64,000 nucleotides of DNA from Pseudorhizobium xiangyangii (GTDB lineage Bacteria; Pseudomonadota; Alphaproteobacteria; Rhizobiales; Rhizobiaceae). Where the stretch lies: assembly GCF_020531965.1 (NCBI RefSeq), contig NZ_JAJAWH010000012.1, positions 105,023 through 169,022 of the forward strand. Direction: 5' to 3'. The position numbers and the translations under genes were made by a program. The number at the start of each line of letters is the position of its first letter. Within the stretch, counting starts at the first letter, position 1. This document shows positions 37,130-45,890 of this stretch, piece after piece. The notes beneath the pieces were generated by a model. The model saw only the letters and a list, made by a program, of their open reading frames with translations, was not told the origin of the DNA and made no database searches.

Positions 37130-38092
37130 TCAAGTCGCGGAGCCGGGCTCCGTGACCGAAGATGGCGAAGGTGACGACGCCTTGCGGGCACGGAAGACCG
37201 CTTCCGTTATCAGCGCAAGCGGAATGCCTATTGCCAGTGGGATGAAGAAGTAGATCACGCGGAACGCGACCAGCGATCCAATCGATGCCTGATCCCCCAT
37301 CACATGGCGGACTGTTGCCTCAAGCACGCCAAGACCGCCCGGCACATGCGTGACGATGATCGCGACATTCCCCAGAACATAGGCCGTCGCGGCCTTGAGG
37401 TAGCTCACATCGGCCGTCGCGCCCATGACCTCCCGTAGCGCAGCAGCCACAAGCGCAAAGTTGGTTGTCCCGATCACGACCTGGGCGAGCGCAAGTCGCA
37501 GTGTTGGCATCTGGAAGGTCCATTTGCGGATACGCACTGGCGCGCGGGCAAACTTTGCCAGCGCCAGGTAGCCTGCGGTCAACAGCAGGCAGAGGATGCC
37601 AATGCCAAGCGCCGTCGCCTCGTTCAAACGGAACACTTGCGCCGCGTCGGCTGGGTTGAGGATCATCACGATGCCCGTCAGTACGGTCAAACCGATGCTG
37701 ACGGTGACACCTGACAGAAGCACGATCTTTGCCACGTGTTCCGTGTTCAAGCCCCAATGGGCGTAGTAGCGATAGCGAAGAGCGCCGCTGCTCAGTCCGG
37801 CCAGGCCGACGCTCTGGCCTATCGACTGGGTGATGAAAGAGGCCAAGACGATCCTCGGATAGGCGAGATCCTTGCGGACATAGCGAATGCCCATCCAGTC
37901 GAATCCGGTCAGGCAAAGGTAGGAGCCTGCGGAAAATGCTATTGCGGCAAGCAGGTTGGCGGTCGGTATCTCCGCCACCGATGCGACGATATCGGACCAA
38001 GTATATTGGCTGAAGATATTCCAGAGAAGATAGGCCGCGAGACCAAGACCCAGGACGACCAGGCCGTAGGTCAATATCATTTTGCGATTCAT
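37130..38092 (-). CDS. LPG-synthase-TM-type (UPF0104) membrane protein
   Basis: A 320-residue polytopic protein with about eight helices, matching the flippase-like membrane domain found in MprF/lysylphosphatidylglycerol synthase. The SIGQSVGLAGLSSGALRYRYY stretch (near 90) and VPGGLGVLEAT (near 255) are diagnostic. The soluble aminoacyl-transferase half of MprF is missing, so lipid lysination is not implied; lipid or polysaccharide translocation is possible. ATG 38090-38092 (MNRKMIL) has AGGTGAG upstream; ten extra residues are possible. Confidence 0.83.
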   Translation of the reverse strand: MNRKMILTYGLVVLGLGLAAYLLWNIFSQYTWSDIVASVAEIPTANLLAAIAFSAGSYLCLTGFDWMGIRYVRKDLAYPRIVLASFITQSIGQSVGLAGLSSGALRYRYYAHWGLNTEHVAKIVLLSGVTVSIGLTVLTGIVMILNPADAAQVFRLNEATALGIGILCLLLTAGYLALAKFARAPVRIRKWTFQMPTLRLALAQVVIGTTNFALVAAALREVMGATADVSYLKAATAYVLGNVAIIVTHVPGGLGVLEATVRHVMGDQASIGSLVAFRVIYFFIPLAIGIPLALITEAVFRARKASSPSPSSVTEPGSAT

Positions 38093-38165
38093 GCGGGGCT
38101 CACCTGAGACTGTCGGCCTCAACGGCAGGAAAGGCTATTTGTTCCTCTTGCGGCAGCATGCGACG

Positions 38166-38291
38166 TCAATAGCCGGCAGCCGCCTTCGGGAATTTGCCGT
38201 TGGTGATCGACAGGTCGGTCACCCGATAGATGTGAAAGAGCCCCCAACCCGTATCCGTGTCGGCAACCTTCCATGCGCGGCTGCGCGGCAT
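38166..38291 (-). CDS. Possible 41-residue protein downstream of smpB
   Basis: A short minus-strand frame opening at ATG 38289-38291 encodes 41 residues, beginning MPRSRAWKVAD and ending KFPKAAAGY. The residues look protein-like (GWGLFHIYRVTD), and the frame stays open upstream to the smpB stop region, but there is no good ribosome site. It could be a small gene, a decayed remnant or chance. Confidence 0.27.
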   Translation of the reverse strand: MPRSRAWKVADTDTGWGLFHIYRVTDLSITNGKFPKAAAGY

Positions 38292-38343
38292 TCCCAAAGA
38301 ACGGATATGCCGCGGAAAAGGTTTCCCCCAGAAGTGATTGGTC

Positions 38344-38820
38344 CTAGTGGGCTTTCAGCAGCCGGCTTTTCTCCCGGTTCCAATCGCGTTCCTTCTCGGT
38401 CTCGCGCTTGTCGTGAAGCTTCTTACCCTTGGCGAGCGCCAGTTCGAGCTTCGCCCTGCCCTTCTCGTTGAAATAGATCTTCAGCGGCACCAGCGTCATG
38501 CCTTCGCGGTTGATGCCGACGCGCAGTCGGTTGATCTCGCGCTTGCTCAACAGCAGTTTACGGCGGCGGCGCGGCTCGTGATTGAAGCGATTGGCCTGCA
38601 GATATTCCGGCAGATGCGAATTGATCAGCCAGATCTCTTCGCCTTCGTCCGAAGCGTAGGACTCAGCAATGTTGGCCTTGCCTTCCCGCAGCGACTTGAC
38701 CTCTGTCCCCGTGAGAACGATGCCGGCCTCGTACGTATCCAGGATCTCGTAGTTGAAGCGTGCCTTGCGGTTCTCCGCTACAATCTTGCTCACCGTTCTC
38801 TGGCTACCTTTGGGGGCCAT
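38344..38820 (-). CDS. smpB: SsrA-binding protein SmpB
   Basis: A 158-residue RNA-binding beta-barrel protein needed with tmRNA to rescue stalled ribosomes. [15 protein letters not shown] (near 37), [10 protein letters not shown] (near 68) and the basic C-terminal tail ([14 protein letters not shown]) that enters the mRNA channel are all present. It lies 112 bases downstream of dapA on the same strand. The ssrA gene is not in this window. Confidence 0.95.
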   Translation of the reverse strand: MAPKGSQRTVSKIVAENRKARFNYEILDTYEAGIVLTGTEVKSLREGKANIAESYASDEGEEIWLINSHLPEYLQANRFNHEPRRRRKLLLSKREINRLRVGINREGMTLVPLKIYFNEKGRAKLELALAKGKKLHDKRETEKERDWNREKSRLLKAH

Positions 38821-38932
38821 CTGTCATCCATCGCGCCCTTTGTTGATGTGTTCAATCCCCGCCCATGGGCCTTGGACGGGGTTTCCTTCATGTAATGCGC
38901 CGCCCTCATAAAGTGAAGCGGCAGCCGGAAGC

Positions 38933-39817
38933 CTAGTTGAGAAGACCTGCGTGGCGAAGCGCAGCATCAATGGCTTCCTCGGTCGCCGGCTCCAGCGTGG
39001 ACAGAAGCGGCGAACGCACTGCCCGGCTCAGTCCCCGTGTCTTCGACAGACCGTATTTGGCACCACAGAGGCCCGGTTCGAGGAAGATCGCCTTGTGAAG
39101 AGGCATCAATCGATCCTGGTATTCGAGCGCGGCTGCATAGTCTCCGGCCAGTGTCGCGGCCTGGAACTCGGCGCACAGGCGTGGCGCGATGTTTGCAGTC
39201 ACCGAGATACAGCCAATCCCGCCGTGCGCGTTGAAACCAAGCGCCGTTGCATCTTCGCCCGACAGCTGGATGAAATCCTTGCCGCAGGTGATACGTTGCT
39301 CGGAGACGCGCTCCAGCTTGCCCGTCGCATCCTTGACACCAGCGATGTTGGAATGTGCACTGGCGAGCGCACCCATGGTTTCCGGCGTCATATCGACAGC
39401 GGATCGCCCCGGGATGTTGTAGATAATGATCGGCGCCTTCACAGCCTCTGCAATGGCCGAAAAATGAGCGAACAGCCCCTTCTGGGTCGGCTTGTTGTAG
39501 TAGGGAGTGACGACCAGAAGCGCATCTGCCCCGGCCTTTTCCGCATGAACAGCCAACTCGATCGCTTCGCGGGTGTTGTTGGAGCCCGCACCGGCGATCA
39601 CCGGAACCCGTTTGGCTGCAACCTCGATGCAAAGCTCAACGACGCGCTTGTGCTCGGCATGCGACAGCGTCGGTGACTCGCCCGTCGTGCCGACCGGCAC
39701 CAGTCCGCTGCTGCCTTCCGCAATCTGCCACTCCACATGAGCGGCGAATGCCTTCTCGTCCACCGCGCCATCGGCGGTGAATGGCGTGACGAGCGCGGGC
39801 ATCGATCCCTTGAACAT
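38933..39817 (-). CDS. dapA: 4-hydroxy-tetrahydrodipicolinate synthase
   Basis: A 294-residue TIM-barrel lyase of lysine/diaminopimelate synthesis, joining pyruvate and aspartate semialdehyde. The active-site GTTGESPT (Thr44-Thr45), Tyr in IIYNIPGRS (near 134, with Arg of NIPGR) and Schiff-base Lys in AGVKDATG (near 162) are in place. These features set it apart from the DHDPS-family protein at 45891, whose first motif differs. It is divergent from the lytic transglycosylase gene. Confidence 0.95.
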   Translation of the reverse strand: MFKGSMPALVTPFTADGAVDEKAFAAHVEWQIAEGSSGLVPVGTTGESPTLSHAEHKRVVELCIEVAAKRVPVIAGAGSNNTREAIELAVHAEKAGADALLVVTPYYNKPTQKGLFAHFSAIAEAVKAPIIIYNIPGRSAVDMTPETMGALASAHSNIAGVKDATGKLERVSEQRITCGKDFIQLSGEDATALGFNAHGGIGCISVTANIAPRLCAEFQAATLAGDYAAALEYQDRLMPLHKAIFLEPGLCGAKYGLSKTRGLSRAVRSPLLSTLEPATEEAIDAALRHAGLLN

Positions 39818-40040
39818 GCATAACTCCCACCGGCCGGCAGTCCATGCTTCGGCCGTATTCCGTGATTAAGGTGGCGCACAATAGAGCGGTGGGAATGCGA
39901 CGACAAGCGGATGCTGACGCGATTTCTGATGAAGGCCGCGGCGCCGAAAAGGCGTCTTTCCCAACCTTGGTAAGCTTTCGTTAATCATCGAAGCGGCTAA
40001 TAGAAATGCGGGGTTCTGTCTACTTGTCGCGAGTCACCGG

Positions 40041-42152
40041 ATGAAAAAGCCTGTGTTGTTGCTGACTGCCATCGGCCTTGGCTTGTCGAGTGCGTCTTCG
40101 CTTGCTGCGCCGTTGCCCGATGGCGGCGCGCCCCTTCCTTTTGTCAAACCCGACAGTCCTGCGGCGGCAACCTTTCCCATGCCGCTCGTCACCGGCACCA
40201 TTCCTCGATCGGGGCGTCTTGCCCCTGCGCCAGTGCTGAAGGCCGGTCTTGACGCATTGTCCGACAATGATGCCAAGCGGGCGCTGGTCGTGCGCAACAG
40301 TCTGCCCGCAGGCTCGGTCGACCGACAGACGCTGACCTGGGCGCTTGCCTCGTCCGGCCTTTCCGGCATTTCCTCCACGGAAATTGCCGCAGCCCAGGAG
40401 GAGTTGAAGGACTGGCCCGGCCAAGACCAGCTCAGGACGCGTTTCGAGAGGGCCCTGTTCCGCGAAAATCCCGATGCGGCGACTGTTCTCGGCATTTTCA
40501 CTGCCGCACCGCCCGAGACGCCCGAGGGCAGCTTCCTGCATGCCCGCGCACTTGGGGAGAGCGGCCGGTCCGATGAGGCCCTGCGCACGATCCGGGGCAT
40601 CTGGGCTTCGGAACCGCTGGACACGGCGATGGAAAACCGGGTGCTGAAGGCGTTTGGTCCGCAACTGACGGCGCGCGACCACAAGGCCCGGATGGACTAC
40701 CTGATGTATCGCAGCCGGGTGACGCAGGCGAAGCGTTTCGCCGATCTTGGCGAAGCGCAATCGCTCTACAAGGCCTGGACGACGCTCATTCGCGGGGCGA
40801 ACAACGCGGAAGCGACGCTGAAGACGGTGGATGCCTCCTGGAAAAGCGACCCGGCCTATATCTTCCTGCAGGTCGAAAACCTTCGCCGGAAGGACAAATA
40901 CCGCGAGGCGGCGGCCTTGCTGAATAAGGTACCGCGTGATGGAACCAAGCTCATCAATACATCGGAATGGTGGGATGAGCGGCGCATTGTGGCACGCGGA
41001 CTGGCCGATCTGGGAGACTACAAGGCAGCCTACGCCGTGGTCTCTGCCCACTCCGCAACCAACCCCACCGATATCGCTGATGCCGAGTTTCACTCCGGCT
41101 GGTACGCGCTTCGCCACCTGAACGATCCGCAAAAGGCGCAAGGTCACTTCCGCCGCATCCTGGAAGCATCCAGCCGGCCAATTTCGGCTTCACGGGCCTG
41201 GTATTGGCTCGGACGCACTGCGGAAGCGACGAAGTCCGGCAATGCGCTGGAATACTACCAAAAGGCAGCCGAGTATTCCGGCGCATTCTATGGGCAGCTT
41301 GCAGCAGCACGCCTCGGTGTGACGTCGCTCCAAGTCGCACCACCGTCGCCCTCGGATGAAGACAGGCAAAACTACATTGGACGCGCACCGGTGGCGGCCA
41401 TTGATCGGCTCGAGGCTGCCGGCCATGAAAAGCGGGCCGAAAGCCTGTTGCGAGCCCTGTCGGAAGATATCGCAAGCCCCGGAGAGCTAACGCTTCTCGT
41501 CGAGCGCGCCGAGCGGCGAAACAACCACAACCTGGCACTCTCCATGGGGAAGGCGGCGTTCGCAAAAGGGCGTAACGTGGCCGCACTTGCATTCCCGATC
41601 GGCGCCATACCGGCTGGCGCCAACATTGGCGGATCGGGCAAGGCTCTCGCCTACTCTATCGCCCGGCAGGAAAGCGCATTCAATCCGACGGCCGTTTCAC
41701 CGGCAAATGCGCGGGGACTGCTGCAACTACTTCCCAGCACCGCCAAGGGCGTCGCCAAGCGCCACGGTCTGGCGTATGCGCCCGAAAAACTGACCACCGA
41801 CCCCGCCTTCAATGCCACGCTCGGCGCGCATTATCTCGGCGAGCAGATCGATTCCTTCGGCGGATCATACGTTCTGACGTTCATCGCCTACAATGCCGGC
41901 CCTCGACGGGTCGGCGAATGGATCGAGCGTTATGGAGATCCACGCGGAAAGCCGATCGAAGAGGTCGTCGACTGGATCGAGCGCATCCCTTTTCCGGAAA
42001 CGCGCAACTATGTCCAACGGATCATGGAGAACTACCAGGTCTACAAGACGCGCCTGGGCCAGAAGACGGACATCGTTGCCGATCTGAGGGTTGGCCGGCA
42101 TCAAGCTCCGGCCCCCTCCCCGGATACGACGACGGACATGGCCGGGAACTAG
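40041..42152 (+). CDS. Periplasmic soluble lytic transglycosylase (Slt70-like)
   Basis: A 703-residue exported murein lyase. A signal peptide (MKKPVLLLTAIGLG..., cleavage near SLA-AP, residue 23) precedes a long alpha-superhelical U-domain (about 70-500) and a C-terminal SLT domain (about 530-680). The SLT domain shows ARQESAFNPTAVSP (catalytic Glu in QES), ARGLLQLLPSTA and FIAYNAGPRRV. It cleaves peptidoglycan to anhydro-muropeptides. It stands alone, followed by the terminator at 42281-42305. Confidence 0.93.
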   Translation: MKKPVLLLTAIGLGLSSASSLAAPLPDGGAPLPFVKPDSPAAATFPMPLVTGTIPRSGRLAPAPVLKAGLDALSDNDAKRALVVRNSLPAGSVDRQTLTWALASSGLSGISSTEIAAAQEELKDWPGQDQLRTRFERALFRENPDAATVLGIFTAAPPETPEGSFLHARALGESGRSDEALRTIRGIWASEPLDTAMENRVLKAFGPQLTARDHKARMDYLMYRSRVTQAKRFADLGEAQSLYKAWTTLIRGANNAEATLKTVDASWKSDPAYIFLQVENLRRKDKYREAAALLNKVPRDGTKLINTSEWWDERRIVARGLADLGDYKAAYAVVSAHSATNPTDIADAEFHSGWYALRHLNDPQKAQGHFRRILEASSRPISASRAWYWLGRTAEATKSGNALEYYQKAAEYSGAFYGQLAAARLGVTSLQVAPPSPSDEDRQNYIGRAPVAAIDRLEAAGHEKRAESLLRALSEDIASPGELTLLVERAERRNNHNLALSMGKAAFAKGRNVAALAFPIGAIPAGANIGGSGKALAYSIARQESAFNPTAVSPANARGLLQLLPSTAKGVAKRHGLAYAPEKLTTDPAFNATLGAHYLGEQIDSFGGSYVLTFIAYNAGPRRVGEWIERYGDPRGKPIEEVVDWIERIPFPETRNYVQRIMENYQVYKTRLGQKTDIVADLRVGRHQAPAPSPDTTTDMAGN

Positions 42153-42280
42153 TGCCCATGCTGGTCGCGCACCCGGCCTCCACTTTACGCAGTATGCCTT
42201 GGTCGCCGCCGCCTCCGACTCTCTAATTAGATCAAACTTTCACACGCTCACCGCGATTGCCGGTCTTCAGAAACAAAAAA

Positions 42281-42305
42281 AGCCCGGCATGTGCCGGGCT
42301 TTTTT
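42281..42305. terminator. Bidirectional rho-independent terminator
   Basis: AGCCCGGCA (42281-42289) pairs with TGCCGGGCT (42292-42300), flanked by an A-run (42275-42281) and a T-run (42300-42305). It serves both the lytic transglycosylase gene (plus strand) and the first porin gene (minus strand, stop at 42323). Confidence 0.93.
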
Positions 42306-42322
42306 GCATTGTTTCATGCGGA

Positions 42323-43318
42323 TCAGAAATCGCGCTGGAGACGGAACAGGCCACCCCAGCTTTCCGTATCGTCATGGTAGGCGACGGAAACCTTCGTCGT
42401 CAGGTTTTCGACAACCGCGTAGTTCACGGTCGCGCCGGCAGCCCAATAGTCGTCGCCCGTAAAGCTGCCGTCAGCAGCTGCGGAGGACCAGAAGTACTGG
42501 AATTCCGGGATGACTTCGAACTTCTCGGTTGCCTTCCAGGCATATGCCGCAGCCACGGTCCATTCCGCACTCGAGTAGTACTCGTTCGGATTGGAAGAAT
42601 AGATACCCGACAGGTAGAACGTGCCCGGACCGGCTTCGAGAGAACCAATAGCGCGAATTGCGCCTTCTTCTACGCCGAAGTCGTAGGAGCCGAGAAGTTC
42701 GGCACCGACCGGACCGACCGAAGCCTGAATAACAGCCTCAAGACCAAGTTCATTGTCGCTACCAGGGATGTCACTCTCTTGGATTTCGTCGAGCTGGATG
42801 CCAGCGGTGAAGGCGTCGCCCGTATAGATGTATGCAATCGAATTCAATCGGTTGGAACCGAGATCATCAAGCTCGCCCGGAAGGTCGTTGGCGTCCCACC
42901 AGTTCAGGTAGTTACCAGCCTTGAAGCCACCGAGCTGCAGGTAGGCTTCGTCCATGTAGAAATCGTCTTCCCCGGTCACCTGGTTCTGACCTTCGCCATG
43001 GATGGCGATGAAGCCGGTCAGTTCACCGAGCTCGGTGTCGCTCTTCGAGATCACCTCGAGACGACCGCGCGTAAAGGCGTCCCAATCGGAGCTGCCGGAA
43101 ATGTCTTCACCGAAGTTGACTTCGAAACGAATGTAACCGCCCACCTTGAGGCAGGTTTCGGTGCCCGGAATATAGAAATAACCCGTGCCGAATGCGTCGC
43201 AAACGCGAACGTATTCCATCGGCTCAGGCTCAGCAGCGATGATGGCGTCGGCGGCTTGAGCGCCGGATACTGCTGCGAGCGCGGCAGCGGAGCCGAGAAG
43301 AAGGCTCTTGATGTTCAT
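42323..43318 (-). CDS. Outer-membrane porin, RopA/Omp2 family (copy 1)
   Basis: A 331-residue outer-membrane porin with a 22-residue signal peptide (MNIKSLLLGSA ... GAQA). The conserved VCDAFGTGYFYIPGTETCL segment follows with two cysteines (40 and 57), as in Brucella Omp2 and rhizobial RopA. Beta strands alternate to a C-terminal Phe (FRLQRDF), the BAM recognition end. Its first 62 residues are identical to those of copy 2. A ribosome site (GGAG) precedes the ATG at 43316-43318. Confidence 0.93.
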   Translation of the reverse strand: MNIKSLLLGSAAALAAVSGAQAADAIIAAEPEPMEYVRVCDAFGTGYFYIPGTETCLKVGGYIRFEVNFGEDISGSSDWDAFTRGRLEVISKSDTELGELTGFIAIHGEGQNQVTGEDDFYMDEAYLQLGGFKAGNYLNWWDANDLPGELDDLGSNRLNSIAYIYTGDAFTAGIQLDEIQESDIPGSDNELGLEAVIQASVGPVGAELLGSYDFGVEEGAIRAIGSLEAGPGTFYLSGIYSSNPNEYYSSAEWTVAAAYAWKATEKFEVIPEFQYFWSSAAADGSFTGDDYWAAGATVNYAVVENLTTKVSVAYHDDTESWGGLFRLQRDF

Positions 43319-43376
43319 GTGAATTCTCCAGTCGGATCGAAGCTATGGCGCCCGCCTGAATAGCGGAAACCAAAAG

Positions 43377-43393
43377 AGGTCGCTTAGCGACCT
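43377..43393. promoter_or_regulatory. Short palindrome in the leader region of porin copy 1
   Basis: AGGTCGC-TTA-GCGACCT lies 59 bases upstream of the porin 1 start. On the minus strand it is followed by CTCTTTT, so it could be a weak second terminator for porin 2 transcripts, or a 5' leader hairpin that stabilises porin 1 mRNA. Confidence 0.4.
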
Positions 43394-43442
43394 TTCTCCA
43401 CCAGTTCCCGTGATATGGTCTGCCCGACCACTTCCATAAAGA

Positions 43443-43468
43443 AATTCCCCCGGCACGCCGGGGGAATT
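43443..43468 (-). terminator. Hairpin terminator downstream of porin copy 2
   Basis: AATTCCCCCGGC (43443-43454) and GCCGGGGGAATT (43457-43468) form a perfect 12-base stem, followed on the minus strand by TTCTTTAT. It begins 12 bases past the porin 2 stop and isolates the two porin transcripts. Confidence 0.8.
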
Positions 43469-43480
43469 CCAGATCAGCAA

Positions 43481-44464
43481 TTAGAAGGAGCGCTGAAGAC
43501 GGACGAAACCGTCCCAGAACTCGTCAGCGCCGTCACGGTCGTTGTAGTTCGCGGTAACCTTGACAGCCATGCCTTCGGTGACTGCGTAGTCAACCGTCAG
43601 GCCAGCGCGCCAAGCATCGTCACCCGAGAAGAGGAAGTTGTCGAAGTACTGAACACCAGGAGTGATGGTGAACTTTTCAGTCGCCTTGAAGGCGTACGAA
43701 GCAGCAATCGTCCACTCAGCGCCGCTGTAGTAGTAGTTCACGTCGCTTGCCCAGATACCTGCAGCCTGCAGGGTGCCTGGACCAACTTCAGCCGAAACGA
43801 GTGCGCGGATTGCACCTTCTTCAGCGTCGAAGTCGTACGAACCGAGCAGGTCGATGGAAGCAGCACCGAACGAAGCGGTTACGATAGCTTCGAGACCGAG
43901 GTCGTTGTCGCTGCCAGGAACAACGCTTTCCTGGATTTCGTCAAGCTGGATGCCGGCGGTGAAGGCGTCGCCCGTGTAGATGTAGGCGATCGAGTTCTGG
44001 CGGCTGCCACCGATCTGGTCGGTTTCGCCGTTGATGCCCTTATCCCACCAGTTCAGGTAGTTACCAGCCTTGAAGCCACCGAGCTGCAGGTAGACTTCGT
44101 CCATGTAGAAGTTGTCTTCACCAGTGAACTGGTTGTCGGACTGACCATGGATGGCGATGAAGCCGGTCAGTTCGCCGAGTTCGGTGTCCGACTTCGAAAC
44201 AACTTCGAGACGACCACGCGTGAAGGCATTCCAGTCGCGAGCGCCATCGAGATTGGTTGCGTTAACCTGGAAACGAACGTAACCACCAACCTTGAGGCAG
44301 GTTTCCGTGCCCGGGATGTAGAAGTAGCCAGTGCCGAATGCGTCGCAAACGCGAACGTATTCCATCGGCTCGGGCTCAGCAGCGATGATTGCATCGGCAG
44401 CCTGTGCGCCGGATACTGCTGCGAGGGCAGCAGCGGAGCCGAGAAGAAGGCTCTTGATGTTCAT
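43481..44464 (-). CDS. Outer-membrane porin, RopA/Omp2 family (copy 2)
   Basis: A 327-residue paralogue of the adjacent porin with the same signal peptide, the same Cys40/Cys57 pair and a C-terminal Phe (VRLQRSF). Divergence from copy 1 lies in predicted surface loops (about 68-78, 138-155, 245-265, 275-290) while barrel strands are conserved. GGAGGT (44469-44475, minus strand) is an excellent ribosome site for the ATG at 44462-44464. The frame open upstream to 44680 is not needed. Together the two porins probably form the main diffusion pores of the outer membrane. Confidence 0.93.
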   Translation of the reverse strand: MNIKSLLLGSAAALAAVSGAQAADAIIAAEPEPMEYVRVCDAFGTGYFYIPGTETCLKVGGYVRFQVNATNLDGARDWNAFTRGRLEVVSKSDTELGELTGFIAIHGQSDNQFTGEDNFYMDEVYLQLGGFKAGNYLNWWDKGINGETDQIGGSRQNSIAYIYTGDAFTAGIQLDEIQESVVPGSDNDLGLEAIVTASFGAASIDLLGSYDFDAEEGAIRALVSAEVGPGTLQAAGIWASDVNYYYSGAEWTIAASYAFKATEKFTITPGVQYFDNFLFSGDDAWRAGLTVDYAVTEGMAVKVTANYNDRDGADEFWDGFVRLQRSF

Positions 44465-45003
44465 TTTTGACCTCCAGTCAAAGTTTCGTATGGGTCTGGG
44501 TTCTTTTGCTGAAGGACAGCTTTCCCTGCCCCATCCCCGTCGATTTCCAGAAGACGGACGATCCACCGCCTCGCTTCCGAGAGTGAAAATACAAGACGGG
44601 CCTGCCCATGCAATCGGGAACTTGAGGGAACACACATTCCCATGCCTGCTTACGGCGATCCTGTTGCTGAAAGGACACAAATGTGGCGACCGGGGGCCCG
44701 AAAGGTTTACGCTTGATTAAGAAGTGACTGAATTGCAGCGACTTAGCCGCCTCCACAAAGGCCCGATCCACGTATCGCAAGGCCGATTCTTGCCGGATTC
44801 GTGCCGCAATGCCCGCATGCACCTTATAATGGGAACATCGGCCGGCGATGGCGGCGCACGCGACGAGACCGGCAAGCAGAACTGCCACGTCACGATTCGG
44901 CACGAATCTCCCTCGAGAGATTCGCCTGCTGATTCCGTCATCCCGCGTCGGTGGATTCCCATCGGCAAACGCATTATTGGTTCGGTCAGCGAGAGGCGCA
45001 GGC
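44465..45003. other. 539-base intergenic region between porin 2 and a GntR gene
   Basis: No convincing gene is seen. The porin 2 leader is probably long. On the minus strand TTGCAT (44613-44608) and TATTTT (44591-44586), 16 bases apart, make a possible sigma-70-type promoter about 120 bases upstream of the porin start. Minus-strand and plus-strand frames crossing this region lack ribosome sites and protein-like composition. The GntR promoter probably lies towards 44900-45000. Confidence 0.4.
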
Positions 45004-45699
45004 ATGACGGAAAAGACAATCAGGGAACGCAAGCGGGGATCCGGCGCGCAGCTCGTCTACGAGACCCTGCGTGAAGAGATCCTGGATCTGGCCCTGGCAC
45101 CCGGCACTCCGATCGACGAAAACCAGCTGGCCGAGCGGCTCGCGATGTCACGGACCCCAATTCGGGAGGCGCTGGTACGGCTCGCCGGCGAGGGCCTGGT
45201 AACCCAGTTGCCGAACCGCTCGACGGTCGTCGCCAATATCGACTTCTTCAATCTCCATACATTCTTCGACGCGCTTACTCTTATGTACCGTGTCACGACG
45301 CGGCTCGCCGGCGAATTCCACACCGCCCAAGACATACAGTCGATCCGCGCAAGGCAGAGGGAGTTTGCCCGCGCCGTCGAAGGACAGGATGCGCTGGCGA
45401 TGATCGCCACCAACAGGGAATTCCATGCCGCGATCGCAGAGGCAGGCCGGAACCCCTACTTCACCGGCCTCTTCTGCCGGCTTCTCGATGAGGGGCAGCG
45501 GATATTGAGGATCTACTACTCGTCGTTCAACGACCAACTCCCGCATCGCTACGTGGTGGAGCACGAGCAGATCATCGCCGCCATCGAGGCGCGCGACGTC
45601 AACACCTGCGACCGGCTCGCAACCGCACACGCGGAGCAGATCGTGCAGCAGATCCAGAGCATGATTTCGCGGGGCGTGAGCCACAACATGCCCCTTTAG
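45004..45699 (+). CDS. GntR-family transcriptional regulator, FCD type
   Basis: A 231-residue regulator with a winged helix (about 10-75; NQLAERLAMSRTPIREAL is the recognition region) and a C-terminal FCD ligand-binding domain (about 90-220) with metal-binding His residues (FHAAIAEA, VEHEQII). The ATG at 45004 is the likely start; the longer frame from 44848 reads through promoter-like sequence. It is followed after 191 bases by a HypD-like lyase gene on the same strand and probably controls it. Confidence 0.88.
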   Translation: MTEKTIRERKRGSGAQLVYETLREEILDLALAPGTPIDENQLAERLAMSRTPIREALVRLAGEGLVTQLPNRSTVVANIDFFNLHTFFDALTLMYRVTTRLAGEFHTAQDIQSIRARQREFARAVEGQDALAMIATNREFHAAIAEAGRNPYFTGLFCRLLDEGQRILRIYYSSFNDQLPHRYVVEHEQIIAAIEARDVNTCDRLATAHAEQIVQQIQSMISRGVSHNMPL

Positions 45700-45810
45700 A
45701 TCAAGGACAAAGACCCGCAGGACGACGTTGCGGCGAAATCCGGGATCCTTGCCGGTGGATATCGTCCGGTCACCTCACGTAGGCCGATGAATTTCTGTCG
45801 ACAAAGAGAA

Positions 45811-45821
45811 TACATGATGTA
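45811..45821. promoter_or_regulatory. Possible regulator operator upstream of the HypD-like gene
   Basis: TACAT-G-ATGTA is an 11-base palindrome, 70 bases upstream of the start at 45891, in an AT-rich patch (AGAATACATGATGTAGAATA). The size and position suit a GntR/FCD dimer, but only one copy is seen. Confidence 0.35.
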
Positions 45822-45890
45822 GAATAATCTCAATTCGGGCTGGCTGGATGCCGCCCGTTCATTGCTAACGCAGTTCAATGGAGATGACCG

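Noticed and set aside
38093-38343. tmRNA gene beside smpB
   Set aside because: There is no tag-peptide reading frame or tRNA-like ends in the flanking gaps.
42257-44470. Two long plus-strand frames opposite the porins that resemble each other
   Set aside because: Their similarity follows from the porin duplication on the other strand, so it is not evidence of coding.
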